This document shows, piece by piece, positions 1-7,470 of a DNA stretch of 64,000 nucleotides (position 1 is its first letter; each line of letters begins with the position of its first letter). The notes beneath the pieces were generated by a model. That model did no database searches. It had not been told where the DNA came from and saw only the letters and a program-made list of their open reading frames with translations. The stretch spans positions 124,001 to 188,000 of the forward strand of contig NZ_VIRS01000010.1 in NCBI RefSeq assembly GCF_006912135.1. Direction: 5' to 3'. Origin of the DNA: Cryptosporangium phraense (GTDB lineage Bacteria; Actinomycetota; Actinomycetes; Mycobacteriales; Cryptosporangiaceae). A program made the translations under genes and the position numbers.

Positions 1-1
1 G

Positions 2-745
2 AGGCACACCGCGATCCGGGACGTCACGTTCGACGTCCACGCGGGGGAGTTCGTCAGCGTCGTCGGCCCGACCGGGTGCGGGAAGTCGACGACGCTCGGG
101 CTGATCTCCGGGCTCGCTCCGGCGACGTCCGGGACCGTCGAAGTGGCCGGGGCTCCGGTGCGGGAGATCCCGTCCGGGCTCGGGTACATGTTCCAGCAGG
201 ACGCCGTGCTGCCCTGGCGGACCGTGCTCGACAACGTGGCGGCCGGGCCGCGGTACCGGGGTGCGTCGCGGGCTTCGGCCCGGTCGGCGGCGGGCGAGTG
301 GGTGGCCAAGGTCGGGCTGGCCGGTTTCGAGAAGTACTACCCGCACCAGTTGTCGGGCGGGATGCGCAAGCGGGTCGCGCTGGCCCAGACGCTGGTGAAC
401 GAGCCCGGGATCCTGCTGATGGACGAGCCGTTCGGGGCGCTCGACGTCCAGACCCGGGAGCACATGCAGGACCTGCTGCTCTCGCTGTGGGCCGAGAACC
501 GGGCCGCGGTGGTGTTCGTGACCCACGACCTGACCGAGGCGATCGCGCTGGCCGATCGGGTAGTCGTGATGACGGCCGGGCCGGCGACGGTGAAGGACGT
601 CGTGCCGGTGGGGCTGGAGCGGCCGCGGACGGTCGAAGAGATCCGGCTCGAGGAGTCGTTCCTCGAGGTGTACCGCCGGGTGTGGGACTCGCTGCGTGAA
701 GAGGTCGAGATCACCCGGGCGAGGGGAGCGGCTCGTGTCGCCTGA
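2..745 (+). CDS. ABC transporter ATP-binding protein, SsuB/TauB type (5' partial)
   Basis: This is the cytoplasmic ATPase of an importer for nitrate/sulfonate/taurine-like substrates; 247 codons are visible and the start lies outside the window. All ABC motifs are present in order: Walker A GPTGCGKST, Q-loop around YMFQQDAVLPW (the Q-D-x-L-L/P-W pattern typical of SsuB/TauB ATPases), signature LSGGMRKRVALAQ, Walker B ILLMDEPFGALD and H-loop VFVTHD. Its end overlaps the downstream permease by 11 nt, so the two are translationally coupled. The substrate cannot be read from the ATPase. Confidence 0.9.
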   Translation, partial: RHTAIRDVTFDVHAGEFVSVVGPTGCGKSTTLGLISGLAPATSGTVEVAGAPVREIPSGLGYMFQQDAVLPWRTVLDNVAAGPRYRGASRASARSAAGEWVAKVGLAGFEKYYPHQLSGGMRKRVALAQTLVNEPGILLMDEPFGALDVQTREHMQDLLLSLWAENRAAVVFVTHDLTEAIALADRVVVMTAGPATVKDVVPVGLERPRTVEEIRLEESFLEVYRRVWDSLREEVEITRARGAARVA

Positions 746-1685
746 GACGAGTGCGTCGGCCGGTGCTCCCTCGCCGGCGAAGGCTTCCTCGGCCGGTGCC
801 TCCTCGGCGGCGGGCGCTTCCTCGGGGGCGCCGGACGCCGCCACCGGTGCGGGTCCCGCGTCCGCCACCGGGGCGGTGCCCGGGGCCGCGCGGCGGCGGC
901 ACGCCGTGCGGGTCTGGGGGACGCGCGCCGGGCTGATCGCCGCCTGGCTGCTGAGCTGGGAGCTGTCGGCCCGGTACCTGATCGATCCGTTCTACTACTC
1001 GCAGCCCTCGGCGATCTGGCGCCGGCTGGTCGAGTGGTTCACCGACGGGACCGCGTTCGGCTCGATCTGGCTGCAGATCTGGGTCACGCTCCAGGAGTCG
1101 GTGGCCGGGTTCGTGATCGGCGCGGTCGCCGGTGTCGTGCTCGGCGTCCTGCTCGGACGGAGCCGGTTCCTGGCCGAGGTCTGCGCGCCGTTCATCAAGG
1201 CGGCCAACGCGATCCCCCGGATCGTGCTCGCGTCGCTGTTCGTGATCTGGTTCGGGCTCGGGCTCTCGTCCAAGGTCGCGACCGCGGTCGTGCTGGTGTT
1301 CTTCGCGGTGTTCTTCAACGCGTTCCAGGGCGCCCGCGAGGTCGACAGGACGCTGGTCGACAACGCCCGGATCCTCGGCGCGTCCCCGCGGGCGGTGCTG
1401 CTCACGATCGTGCTGCCGTCCGCGACCTCGTGGATCCTCGCGTCGCTGCACGTCGCGTTCGGGTTCGCGCTGATCGGCGCGGTGGTCGGCGAGTACACCG
1501 GCGCCGACAAGGGCCTCGGCCTGCTGATCAACAACGCCCAGGGCACGTTCGACGCCGCCGGCATCTACGCCGGAATGGTCGTCATCACGGTGATCGCGCT
1601 GCTCGCCGAGTGGCTGCTCACCCGGTTGGAGAGCCGGCTGCTGGCCTGGCGTCCGCCGTCCACCAACGTCGAAACGATCGCGTGA
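735..1685 (+). CDS. ABC transporter permease, SsuC/TauC type
   Basis: This is the inner-membrane permease partner of the preceding ATPase, 316 aa. The GTG start is chosen because GAGGGGAG lies just upstream and it gives a short overlap with the ATPase gene. The first 60 residues are a low-complexity Ala/Ser/Gly/Pro stretch, unusual for the family and probably cytoplasmic. About six membrane segments follow, with the BPD_transp_1 coupling region around the sequence GARECVDR-like 'GAREVDRTLVDNARILGAS', where the permease contacts the ATPase Q-loop. The order ATPase, permease, binding protein supports one uptake operon. Confidence 0.88.
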   Translation: MSPETSASAGAPSPAKASSAGASSAAGASSGAPDAATGAGPASATGAVPGAARRRHAVRVWGTRAGLIAAWLLSWELSARYLIDPFYYSQPSAIWRRLVEWFTDGTAFGSIWLQIWVTLQESVAGFVIGAVAGVVLGVLLGRSRFLAEVCAPFIKAANAIPRIVLASLFVIWFGLGLSSKVATAVVLVFFAVFFNAFQGAREVDRTLVDNARILGASPRAVLLTIVLPSATSWILASLHVAFGFALIGAVVGEYTGADKGLGLLINNAQGTFDAAGIYAGMVVITVIALLAEWLLTRLESRLLAWRPPSTNVETIA

Positions 1686-1696
1686 GGGAGCTCGGG

Positions 1697-2719
1697 ATGC
1701 GTCGAATCATGGCAGTGGCACTGGTGGCGGTCTGCGCGCTGGCCGGGTGCCGGGACTCCCGGGGCGACACCGGTGAATCCGGAGGCCAGGAGCAGGTCAC
1801 GATCATGGTGGGCGGGATAGACAAGGTGATCTACCTGCCGGCCAAGCTCACCGAGTCGCTCGGCTACTTCTCCGACGAGAAGATCGCGGTGAAACTGCTG
1901 ACCGAACCGGCCGGGGCCCAGGCCGAGAACGTGCTGATCGCCGGCGACGTGCAGGGCGTCGTCGGGTTCTACGACCACACGGTGGACCTGCAGACCAAGG
2001 GCAAGTGCGTGCAGAGCGTCGTCCAGTTCGCGGACGTCCCGGGCGAGGCCGAGGTGGCCGCGGCCGACCAGACGCTGACGACGCCGGCCGACTTCAAGGG
2101 CAAGCGGCTCGGCGTCACCAGCCCCGGGTCCTCGACCGACTTCCTCACCCAGGCCCTGGCCGCCCGGGCGAAGCTGACGAAGTCCGACTACACGACCGTG
2201 AAGGCCGGCGCCGGCCAGACGTTCATCGCCGCGATCGAGAACGGCGGGATCGACGCCGGCATGACCACCGACCCGACGATCGCCCGGCTGGTGACCAGCG
2301 GCAAGGGCAAGGTCGTGCTCGACATGCGGACGGAGGAGGGCACCCGGGCCGCGCTCGGCGGTCTCTACCCGGCCAGCTCGCTGTACATGGACTGCGCGTA
2401 CGTGTCGGCGCACAAGCCGACCGTACAGAAGCTGGCCAACGCATTCGTGAAGACGCTGAAGTGGATCGACACGCACTCGGCCGAGGAGATCGCGGCGAAG
2501 ATGCCGAAGCAGTACGCGGCCGACGACCCGACGCTCTACGCGAAGTCGATCAACGACAGCAAGGGCATGTTCACCGCCGACGGCGTGATGGACGCGGACG
2601 GGGCGAAGAACGTGCTCGAGGTGCTGGCGACGTTCTCGCCGAACGTCCAGGGAAAGAAGGACTCGATCGACCTGTCGAAGACGTACACGACGGAGTTCGT
2701 CGAGAAGGCCGCCTCGTAG
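1697..2719 (+). CDS. ABC transporter substrate-binding lipoprotein, SsuA/NMT1-like
   Basis: This is the extracytoplasmic substrate-binding component of the operon, 340 aa. The N-terminus is a lipoprotein signal with lipobox LAGC (Cys18), so it should be anchored to the outer face of the membrane. The mature protein has the NMT1/SsuA pattern: an early segment on a ligand 'kviylPAkltesLGYF', then GDVQGVVGFYDHT and a central hinge containing 'GITSPGSSTDF'-like residues (seen here as GVTSPGSSTDF). The start is 11 nt after the permease stop, with GGGAG ahead of ATG. Possible ligands are sulfonates, taurine, nitrate or a pyrimidine; the sequence does not decide. Confidence 0.88.
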   Translation: MRRIMAVALVAVCALAGCRDSRGDTGESGGQEQVTIMVGGIDKVIYLPAKLTESLGYFSDEKIAVKLLTEPAGAQAENVLIAGDVQGVVGFYDHTVDLQTKGKCVQSVVQFADVPGEAEVAAADQTLTTPADFKGKRLGVTSPGSSTDFLTQALAARAKLTKSDYTTVKAGAGQTFIAAIENGGIDAGMTTDPTIARLVTSGKGKVVLDMRTEEGTRAALGGLYPASSLYMDCAYVSAHKPTVQKLANAFVKTLKWIDTHSAEEIAAKMPKQYAADDPTLYAKSINDSKGMFTADGVMDADGAKNVLEVLATFSPNVQGKKDSIDLSKTYTTEFVEKAAS

Positions 2720-2727
2720 GCAGGTGC

Positions 2728-2763
2728 CTGCTCCTCGGTGCGCTCCCGCGCATCGAGGAGCAG
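2728..2763 (+). terminator. 16-bp hairpin after the SsuABC-type operon
   Basis: The stop codon of the binding protein is followed 8 nt later by a nearly perfect inverted repeat. The stem is CTGCTCCTCGGTGCGC against GCGCATCGAGGAGCAG with one G-T wobble, and the loop is TCCC. There is no T-run afterwards, as is common for factor-independent terminators in high-GC actinobacteria. It is the strongest hairpin I found in the window. Confidence 0.75.
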
Positions 2764-2792
2764 CCGTCCGTCAAAGGACGTGGGCCAGATGT

Positions 2793-2812
2793 GACTCCGA
2801 GGCGGCGGAGTC
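2793..2812. repeat. Small inverted repeat in intergenic region
   Basis: GACTCCG and CGGAGTC form perfect 7-bp arms around a 6-nt loop. A second small dyad, CTCCG-GA-CGGAG, lies at 2824-2835. The AT-rich hexamer between them (TATAGT at about 2815) could be a -10 element for the next gene, but I see no matching -35. The role is unknown. Confidence 0.35.
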
Positions 2813-3001
2813 CATATAGTTACCTCCGGACGGAGCCTTTCGGTCACGGTAGGGTCGCGTTGCGTATACCCGGAGTTGCGCTTGGTGCGCAAGCGACTAA
2901 CGGGTCGTCTGTGCAGGCGGTGTGGCCTGCGCTTTTCCGCTGTTCGTCCAATGTCCTGGGAATCCCGCCGGGGCCGCGACGACCCCCTTACTCTCGGCTG
3001 C

Positions 3002-3454
3002 GTGACGGGTCCTTCGCCGCTATCGCCCACTCCCCAGCACCCCCTCGTGGTGCAGGGACGGTCCGAGCAGATCACGTACGACGGCGCCTGGGTCACGATC
3101 CAAGACCCCGGCCAGCCGAGCCGGCCCGGTGACCGGCGCGCACCGATCGAAGACATCACCGACGTCGAGATCAAGGCCGCGCGCTTCGGTGGACGCCAGG
3201 TCCGCATCGAGTACGCCCGCGGGAGCGACCGGCCGTCGCTGACGGTCGCGTTCAAGGGCAACCAGCAGGAGTCGCTGGCCGTGCTCGTGGCCGCGATCAA
3301 CGCGGCCCGGGACGCGATCCACTCGCCGCGCCCGCCGGTCTCGCCCGCCCCGGCCGACGCCGGGGACGAGCTCCGCCGGCTCTGGCAGCTGGTCCAGCGC
3401 GGCGAGATCAGCCGCGAGCAGTTCGAGGACGCCAAGGGCCGTCTGTTCCGGTGA
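3002..3454 (+). CDS. DUF4429/SHOCT domain protein
   Basis: This is a 150-aa cytoplasmic protein of unknown function. The central part (about residues 15-95) matches the DUF4429 pattern, an opening 'ITYDGAWVTI' strand followed by a basic patch and 'IEDITDVEIKAARFGGRQVRIEY'. The last 30 residues are a SHOCT motif (DELRRLWQLVQRGEISREQFEDAKGRLF), a short helical module found at the ends of many bacterial proteins and thought to mediate oligomerisation. GTG at 3002 is chosen because it begins just before the domain; an in-frame ATG at 2951 would add a non-conserved leader. No clear ribosome-binding site decides between them. Confidence 0.7.
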   Translation: MTGPSPLSPTPQHPLVVQGRSEQITYDGAWVTIQDPGQPSRPGDRRAPIEDITDVEIKAARFGGRQVRIEYARGSDRPSLTVAFKGNQQESLAVLVAAINAARDAIHSPRPPVSPAPADAGDELRRLWQLVQRGEISREQFEDAKGRLFR

Positions 3455-3474
3455 CGGGCGCCGCGGCTCGCGCC

Positions 3475-4653
3475 TCAGGTGACGGGCACCGCGGCGCGCG
3501 GGCTCACCGACGTCGGACGCATGGCGAGCAGTAGCCCGAGCCCGGCGACGCAGAGCACCGCGCAGACGGCGTAGCCGACGCGGTAACCGACCTGCTGGGA
3601 GAGCCCGAGCAGCGGTGCGGCCAGCGTCGACCCGATCGGGAACGCGTTGTTGAACAGCGTGGACGCCCGGCCCGGCTGGCTGGGCAGCAGGTCCTGGAAG
3701 TACGTGATGCCGATGCCGCCGAGCAGCGCGATCCCGGCCGCGTTCAGCACCTGAGCGACCGCGACCTGGCCGGTGCCGGTGGAGATCGCGACCGTCGCGA
3801 AGTAGGCGAACGACACGACCGGCCCGGCCAGGAACAGCGTCCGGACGCCGAGGCGCGACGCCAGCACGCCGAACCCGAGGATCAGCGGCACCTCGAGCAA
3901 CGCGCAGAGGCCGAGCAGCAGACCGGTGTCGCGGACGTCGCCGTGCAGGTCGTGGGCGACGAAGAGCGGCAGCGCCTGCACCGCGAACGTCGCCGCCGCC
4001 TGCACCAGGATCAGCGCGACGACGCTCACCCAGACCACCCGGCCGGACTGATCGGCGCCGGTCGGGGCGTCCGGGTCGTGGGCCGGCGCCGGCCGCGGCT
4101 CGGGCAGCCCGAACGCCGCCACGAGCCCGGCGGCCAGGTAGATCAGCGTCGAGACCCCGAAGATCAGCGTGAAGCCGCCCGCGTCGATGAGCAGCGCGGC
4201 GACGAACGGCCCGGCCACCCACGACACGGAGAGCATCGTCCGGAGCATGCTCGTCGTCATCGCGGCGCGCTCGCCGCGGCCGAACGCGGTGCGCGCGTAC
4301 GCGAAGAGCTGCGGGAGCAGCGCGGTGGAGAGCGCGATCGCGGTCGCGGTGACCAGCAGCAGCACCCAGTAGTTCCGGACGATTGCGCTGATGCCGCAGC
4401 CGGCCGCTCCGGCGGCCGACGTCCCGAGGATCAGCAGGCGACGGACCGGGAACCGGTCGGAGACGCGTCCGAGCAGGCTGGACGCCAGCACGCCGGCGAT
4501 CGGGACGACTAGCAGGAACACCGTGACCAGGGCCGGGGTGGCGTGCACGGCGTCGGTGAGGAACAGTGCCCGGAACGGGAGCGTCATGGCCATCGCGAGG
4601 CCGATCGCGAGGAAGGCGAGGACGAGTGCAGAGAGACGTGGCTGCCGGGTCAC
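3475..4653 (-). CDS. MFS transporter, sugar-efflux (Set)-like
   Basis: This is a 392-aa twelve-helix major facilitator. The length, and the sequence pattern 'FRALFLTDAVHATPALVTVFL' near the first loop, resemble the SetA/SetB sugar-efflux exporters, which have the same length. The loop between helices 2 and 3 carries 'GRVSDRFPVRR', the usual MFS signature. The GTG start gives a short cytoplasmic N-terminus MTRQPRLSALV. It converges on the DUF4429 gene and is divergent from the STAS-HATPase gene. The transported substrate is inferred only by family resemblance. Confidence 0.75.
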   Translation of the reverse strand: MTRQPRLSALVLAFLAIGLAMAMTLPFRALFLTDAVHATPALVTVFLLVVPIAGVLASSLLGRVSDRFPVRRLLILGTSAAGAAGCGISAIVRNYWVLLLVTATAIALSTALLPQLFAYARTAFGRGERAAMTTSMLRTMLSVSWVAGPFVAALLIDAGGFTLIFGVSTLIYLAAGLVAAFGLPEPRPAPAHDPDAPTGADQSGRVVWVSVVALILVQAAATFAVQALPLFVAHDLHGDVRDTGLLLGLCALLEVPLILGFGVLASRLGVRTLFLAGPVVSFAYFATVAISTGTGQVAVAQVLNAAGIALLGGIGITYFQDLLPSQPGRASTLFNNAFPIGSTLAAPLLGLSQQVGYRVGYAVCAVLCVAGLGLLLAMRPTSVSPRAAVPVT

Positions 4654-4744
4654 CGTGCGACCGCTGAGAGTGATAACGGATTCCCAGTAGGACTAGCGAC
4701 AAAAAGATCGGGCACGTCACCATGATGCCGTAGGGGTGACCGAG

Positions 4745-4754
4745 CGTTCGAACG
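4745..4754. repeat. 10-bp palindrome in divergent promoter region
   Basis: CGTTCGAACG is a perfect palindrome lying between the MFS gene and the STAS-HATPase gene. It resembles a short operator, but the half-sites are in the opposite order from an actinobacterial LexA box (GAAC-N4-GTTC), so it should not be read as one. Confidence 0.3.
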
Positions 4755-4812
4755 GCGTACGCCACACCCGTGGACGCTTGCGCTTTCCGGACGAGCGAGG
4801 TGCGATTGAGTC

Positions 4813-5535
4813 GTGGGCGTTTTGTCCTGGACGGTGGAACAGGCCGACCGGCGGACGGTCGTCCGGCTGGACGGCTTCTTCGCGCTGCCCGACGTGCCCT
4901 CGGTACGCGGTGTGCTGCTCAAATGCCTGGCCGAGTGCCCGTCGGCGGTGGTCGTCGACCTCTCCGGCCTGACGGTGAGCGGGCCGACCGTCCTGACCGT
5001 GTTCTCGGCCGTTGTGCGCAGCACGGCGGCCTGGCCGGCCGTGCCGCTCCTGCTGGCCGGGGCCACCGACGAGGTGGCGGCCGCGCTCCGGCGGTCGGGC
5101 GCGGGCGCCGAGCTGCCGATCTTCGGTAGCCTGGCCGACGCGCTGGAGTCCGACGGCGTGCACCTCCGGGCCCGCCTCCGGCTGCACCTGGAGCCCACTG
5201 CGGACGCCCCGGCCGAGGCCCGTCGCCTGGCCATGGACGCCTGCGCGGCCTGGAATCTCGAGCGGCTCAGCCCGGCCGCGGCCGTGGTCGTCACCGAGCT
5301 GGTCGACAACGCGGCCCGGCACGCGGGCACCGCCCTGGAGGTGACGATCGCCTACCGCGGGGCGTATCTGCACCTGTCGGTGACCGACGGGTCGCCCGAG
5401 CCGCCGCGGCTGTCCGCCGAGCCCACCGCCGAGGGCGGCCGGGGTCTGCTGCTGGTCGACTCGTTCGCGTCCGGGTGGGGCGTGCTGCCGGTCCCCGACG
5501 GCAAGGCGATCTGGGCGACGCTCCCCACCCGCTGA
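4813..5535 (+). CDS. Fused STAS domain and anti-sigma-type HATPase
   Basis: This 240-aa protein joins an anti-sigma-antagonist-like STAS domain (about residues 1-95) to an RsbW-type GHKL ATPase (about 110-240). The ATPase has the N box TELVDNAARHAG, a G1-like 'VTDGSPEPP' and a G2 region GRGLLLVDSFASGWGV. In the STAS half, the place where a regulated family member has D-S-S reads VSGPTVL, so the phosphoacceptor serine is missing. Fusion of antagonist and kinase suggests a self-contained switch. Its ATPase half is a close paralogue of the separate protein at 7077. Confidence 0.82.
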   Translation: MGVLSWTVEQADRRTVVRLDGFFALPDVPSVRGVLLKCLAECPSAVVVDLSGLTVSGPTVLTVFSAVVRSTAAWPAVPLLLAGATDEVAAALRRSGAGAELPIFGSLADALESDGVHLRARLRLHLEPTADAPAEARRLAMDACAAWNLERLSPAAAVVVTELVDNAARHAGTALEVTIAYRGAYLHLSVTDGSPEPPRLSAEPTAEGGRGLLLVDSFASGWGVLPVPDGKAIWATLPTR

Positions 5536-5587
5536 GCCCGGGCCGACATCCGGGAGTGTTTCCGGGTTCGGGGGGCATAGCAGGGCG

Positions 5588-6565
5588 GTGAACTCGACCC
5601 TGATCGTGATCGGAGCCTCGGCCGGCGGAGTGGAGGCGCTGGAGAGCCTCGTCGCCGGCCTGCCCGCCGACCTCGACGCGTCCGTGCTGGTCACGGTGCA
5701 CCTGATGCCGACCGTCCGCAGCGCGCTGCCGCAGATCCTCAGCCGGGCCGGCCCGCTGGCCGCCTCACCCGCGGTCGACGGGGCGCCGGTACGGCGGGGC
5801 GAGATCCTGGTGGCGCCGCCGGACCGGCATCTGCTGCTCGAGGGCGGCCACGTCCGGCTGGGCCGCGGGCCCCGGGTGAACCGGCACCGCCCGTCGATCG
5901 ACGTGCTGTTCAGCAGCGCGGCCCGGTGGGCGGACGGCGCGGTCGTGGCCGTCGTACTGTCCGGCGCGCTCGACGACGGAGCCGTGGGCTCGGCGATCGT
6001 CGCCCGGGCCGGCGGGAAGGTGCTGGTGCAGGACCCGGCGGACGCGCGGTTCCCGGAAATGCCACGGGCCGCGCTGGCCGCCGCCCCGTCCGCGACCACC
6101 GTGCCGCTCGCCGGGTTGGCGGCCGCGCTCGCGTCGGCCGCGGCGAGCCGGCCGAAGCCCCGGCCGTCGACGAACGGAGAGGAGCCGGCGATGGCGAGAA
6201 CCATGTCGGAGAGTGACGACCCGCATTTCCTCGCCGCCGACGAGACCCACCTCACCCGGCTCGTCTGCCCGGACTGCCGGGGCTCGCTGGCCGAGATCGA
6301 CCTGCCCACGGTGACGTTCTACCGGTGTCACGTCGGACACCAGTGGTCACCGCAGACGCTCGCGGCCGCGCAGTCGGAGTCGACCGAGGCGTTGCTCTGG
6401 AGCGCGGTGGCCGCGCTGGAGGAGCAGGCCGCGCTGGGCCGTCACCTGGCCGGCGCGAACGGCGACGACGAACTGTCGGCCGATCACCACCGCTCGGCCG
6501 ACCGGGCTACCCAGCTGGTCGCGTTGCTCCGCGGCCAGCTCACCGCCGTACCGGGTCCCCGCTAG
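5588..6565 (+). CDS. CheB-type methylesterase domain with zinc-ribbon tail
   Basis: The 325-aa protein begins directly with a CheB catalytic domain and lacks the receiver domain of classical CheB. The expected Ser-His-Asp triad is visible: Ser11 in GASAGG, His38 in VTVHL and Asp129/130 in LSGALDDG. After a linker, residues of about 226-250 contain CPDC and, further on, YRCHVGHQW, a four-ligand metal-binding ribbon seen in stand-alone actinobacterial CheB-like proteins. No MCP, CheA or CheR gene is near, so the substrate is unlikely to be a chemoreceptor. The stop shares the palindrome CTAG with the convergent STAS gene. Confidence 0.82.
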   Translation: MNSTLIVIGASAGGVEALESLVAGLPADLDASVLVTVHLMPTVRSALPQILSRAGPLAASPAVDGAPVRRGEILVAPPDRHLLLEGGHVRLGRGPRVNRHRPSIDVLFSSAARWADGAVVAVVLSGALDDGAVGSAIVARAGGKVLVQDPADARFPEMPRAALAAAPSATTVPLAGLAAALASAAASRPKPRPSTNGEEPAMARTMSESDDPHFLAADETHLTRLVCPDCRGSLAEIDLPTVTFYRCHVGHQWSPQTLAAAQSESTEALLWSAVAALEEQAALGRHLAGANGDDELSADHHRSADRATQLVALLRGQLTAVPGPR

Positions 6566-6945
6566 TGCGACGCGGGCCCGCGTCCGGCGCGATCGGGCGT
6601 CACCACCGGCATCTCCGGGAGCGCGCCGGTCAGCGAGGTCGCCGACAGGATCCGCCGGAGCGCGTCCGACGGGTTCGCGACGCCGAGCTCGACGCCGTGG
6701 TCGGCGAGCGTCGACCGGGCCCGGAGCAGCGTGGCCAGCCCGCGGGCGTCGACGAAGCGGAGCGCGGCGCAGTCGAGCACCACCAGCCGGGCCGGGCTCG
6801 GCAGCAGCCAATCGACCGCGCTCAGCAGCAACGGGCCGCTCTGCAGGTCGAGCTCGCCGTCGAGCTCCAGGTGAGCACCGTTTCCGGACGTGCGGACCGT
6901 CACGGTGAACGGGGTGAACGCGTCGGAGAAGGAAGCTTCGGGCAT
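6562..6945 (-). CDS. STAS domain anti-anti-sigma-like protein
   Basis: This 127-aa protein is a single STAS domain: an N-terminal 'FTVTVRTSGNGAHLELDGELD' strand pair, then LVVLDCAALRFVDARGLATLL and a C-terminal helix. The usual phosphoacceptor motif D-S-x-G reads DARG, so the serine is alanine and phosphorylation control by an RsbW-like kinase should be lost. The ATG at 6945 has GGAG 7 nt upstream; a longer in-frame start at 7035 would translate three 18-bp tandem repeats and is less likely. It is divergent from the HATPase gene, its natural partner. Confidence 0.82.
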   Translation of the reverse strand: MPEASFSDAFTPFTVTVRTSGNGAHLELDGELDLQSGPLLLSAVDWLLPSPARLVVLDCAALRFVDARGLATLLRARSTLADHGVELGVANPSDALRRILSATSLTGALPEMPVVTPDRAGRGPASH

Positions 6946-6964
6946 CGGGATCTCCGGTCTGTCG

Positions 6965-7018
6965 CGGAGGCGCTGTGCCGGGCGGAGTTGCTGTGCCGAG
7001 CGGAGGCGCTGTGCCGGG
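6965..7018 (-). repeat. Three 18-bp tandem repeats upstream of the STAS gene
   Basis: Three adjacent copies of an 18-bp unit (CGGAGGCGCTGTGCCGGG; the middle copy differs at four bases) occupy the leader between the divergent STAS and HATPase genes. Read in frame with the STAS gene they would give a six-residue repeat rich in Ala, Gln, Leu and Arg. They could tune translation or bind a regulator; copy number may vary between strains. Confidence 0.6.
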
Positions 7019-7076
7019 CTGTTGGCCGAACCCATCGAACAGCGTACGCCTCCGGCGGGCGAGCCTCCAGGCAGCG

Positions 7077-7469
7077 ATGACCGGTCCTCTGCGGGCCTGC
7101 CTGCGCCAGCACCTGCGGCCCACCGCGGACGCCGGGGCCGAGGCCCGTCACCTGGTGCAGGACGCCTGCGTGGCCTGGCACCTGCCGGACGTCAGCGCGG
7201 CCGCGGCCGTGGTCGTCACCGAGCTGGTCGACAACGCGGCCCGGCACGCGGGCACCGACCTGATCGTGACGATCGCCTATCGCGGTGCGTACCTGCACCT
7301 GTCGGTGGAGGACCGATCGCCGGACCTGCCTCGCCTGGGCCGGGGGTCCCCGGGGTTCGCGGCCGACCGGGGGCGGGGCCTGCTGCTGGTGGACTCGTTC
7401 GCCTGCGGGTGGGGCGTGGTGACCGCGCCGGACGGCAAGACGGTCTGGGCGAGTCTGTCGGCCCGCTGA
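7077..7469 (+). CDS. RsbW-like anti-sigma HATPase
   Basis: This 130-aa GHKL ATPase has TELVDNAARHAG (N box), 'VEDRSPDLPRL' and GRGLLLVDSFACGWGV. It is colinear with the second half of the protein at 4813 and shares a 60-bp stretch of identical DNA with it (7198-7257 against 5273-5332). The known role of the family is to bind a sigma factor or a STAS partner and phosphorylate the latter; here the adjacent STAS protein has no serine, so binding alone may be the switch. The ATG at 7077 is chosen at the domain boundary; ribosome-binding sequence is weak. Confidence 0.8.
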   Translation: MTGPLRACLRQHLRPTADAGAEARHLVQDACVAWHLPDVSAAAAVVVTELVDNAARHAGTDLIVTIAYRGAYLHLSVEDRSPDLPRLGRGSPGFAADRGRGLLLVDSFACGWGVVTAPDGKTVWASLSAR

Positions 7470-7470
7470 G

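Noticed and set aside
4745-4754. SOS (LexA) box
   Set aside because: The sequence is GTTC followed directly by GAAC, the reverse of the GAAC-N4-GTTC order, and neither neighbour is a DNA-repair gene.
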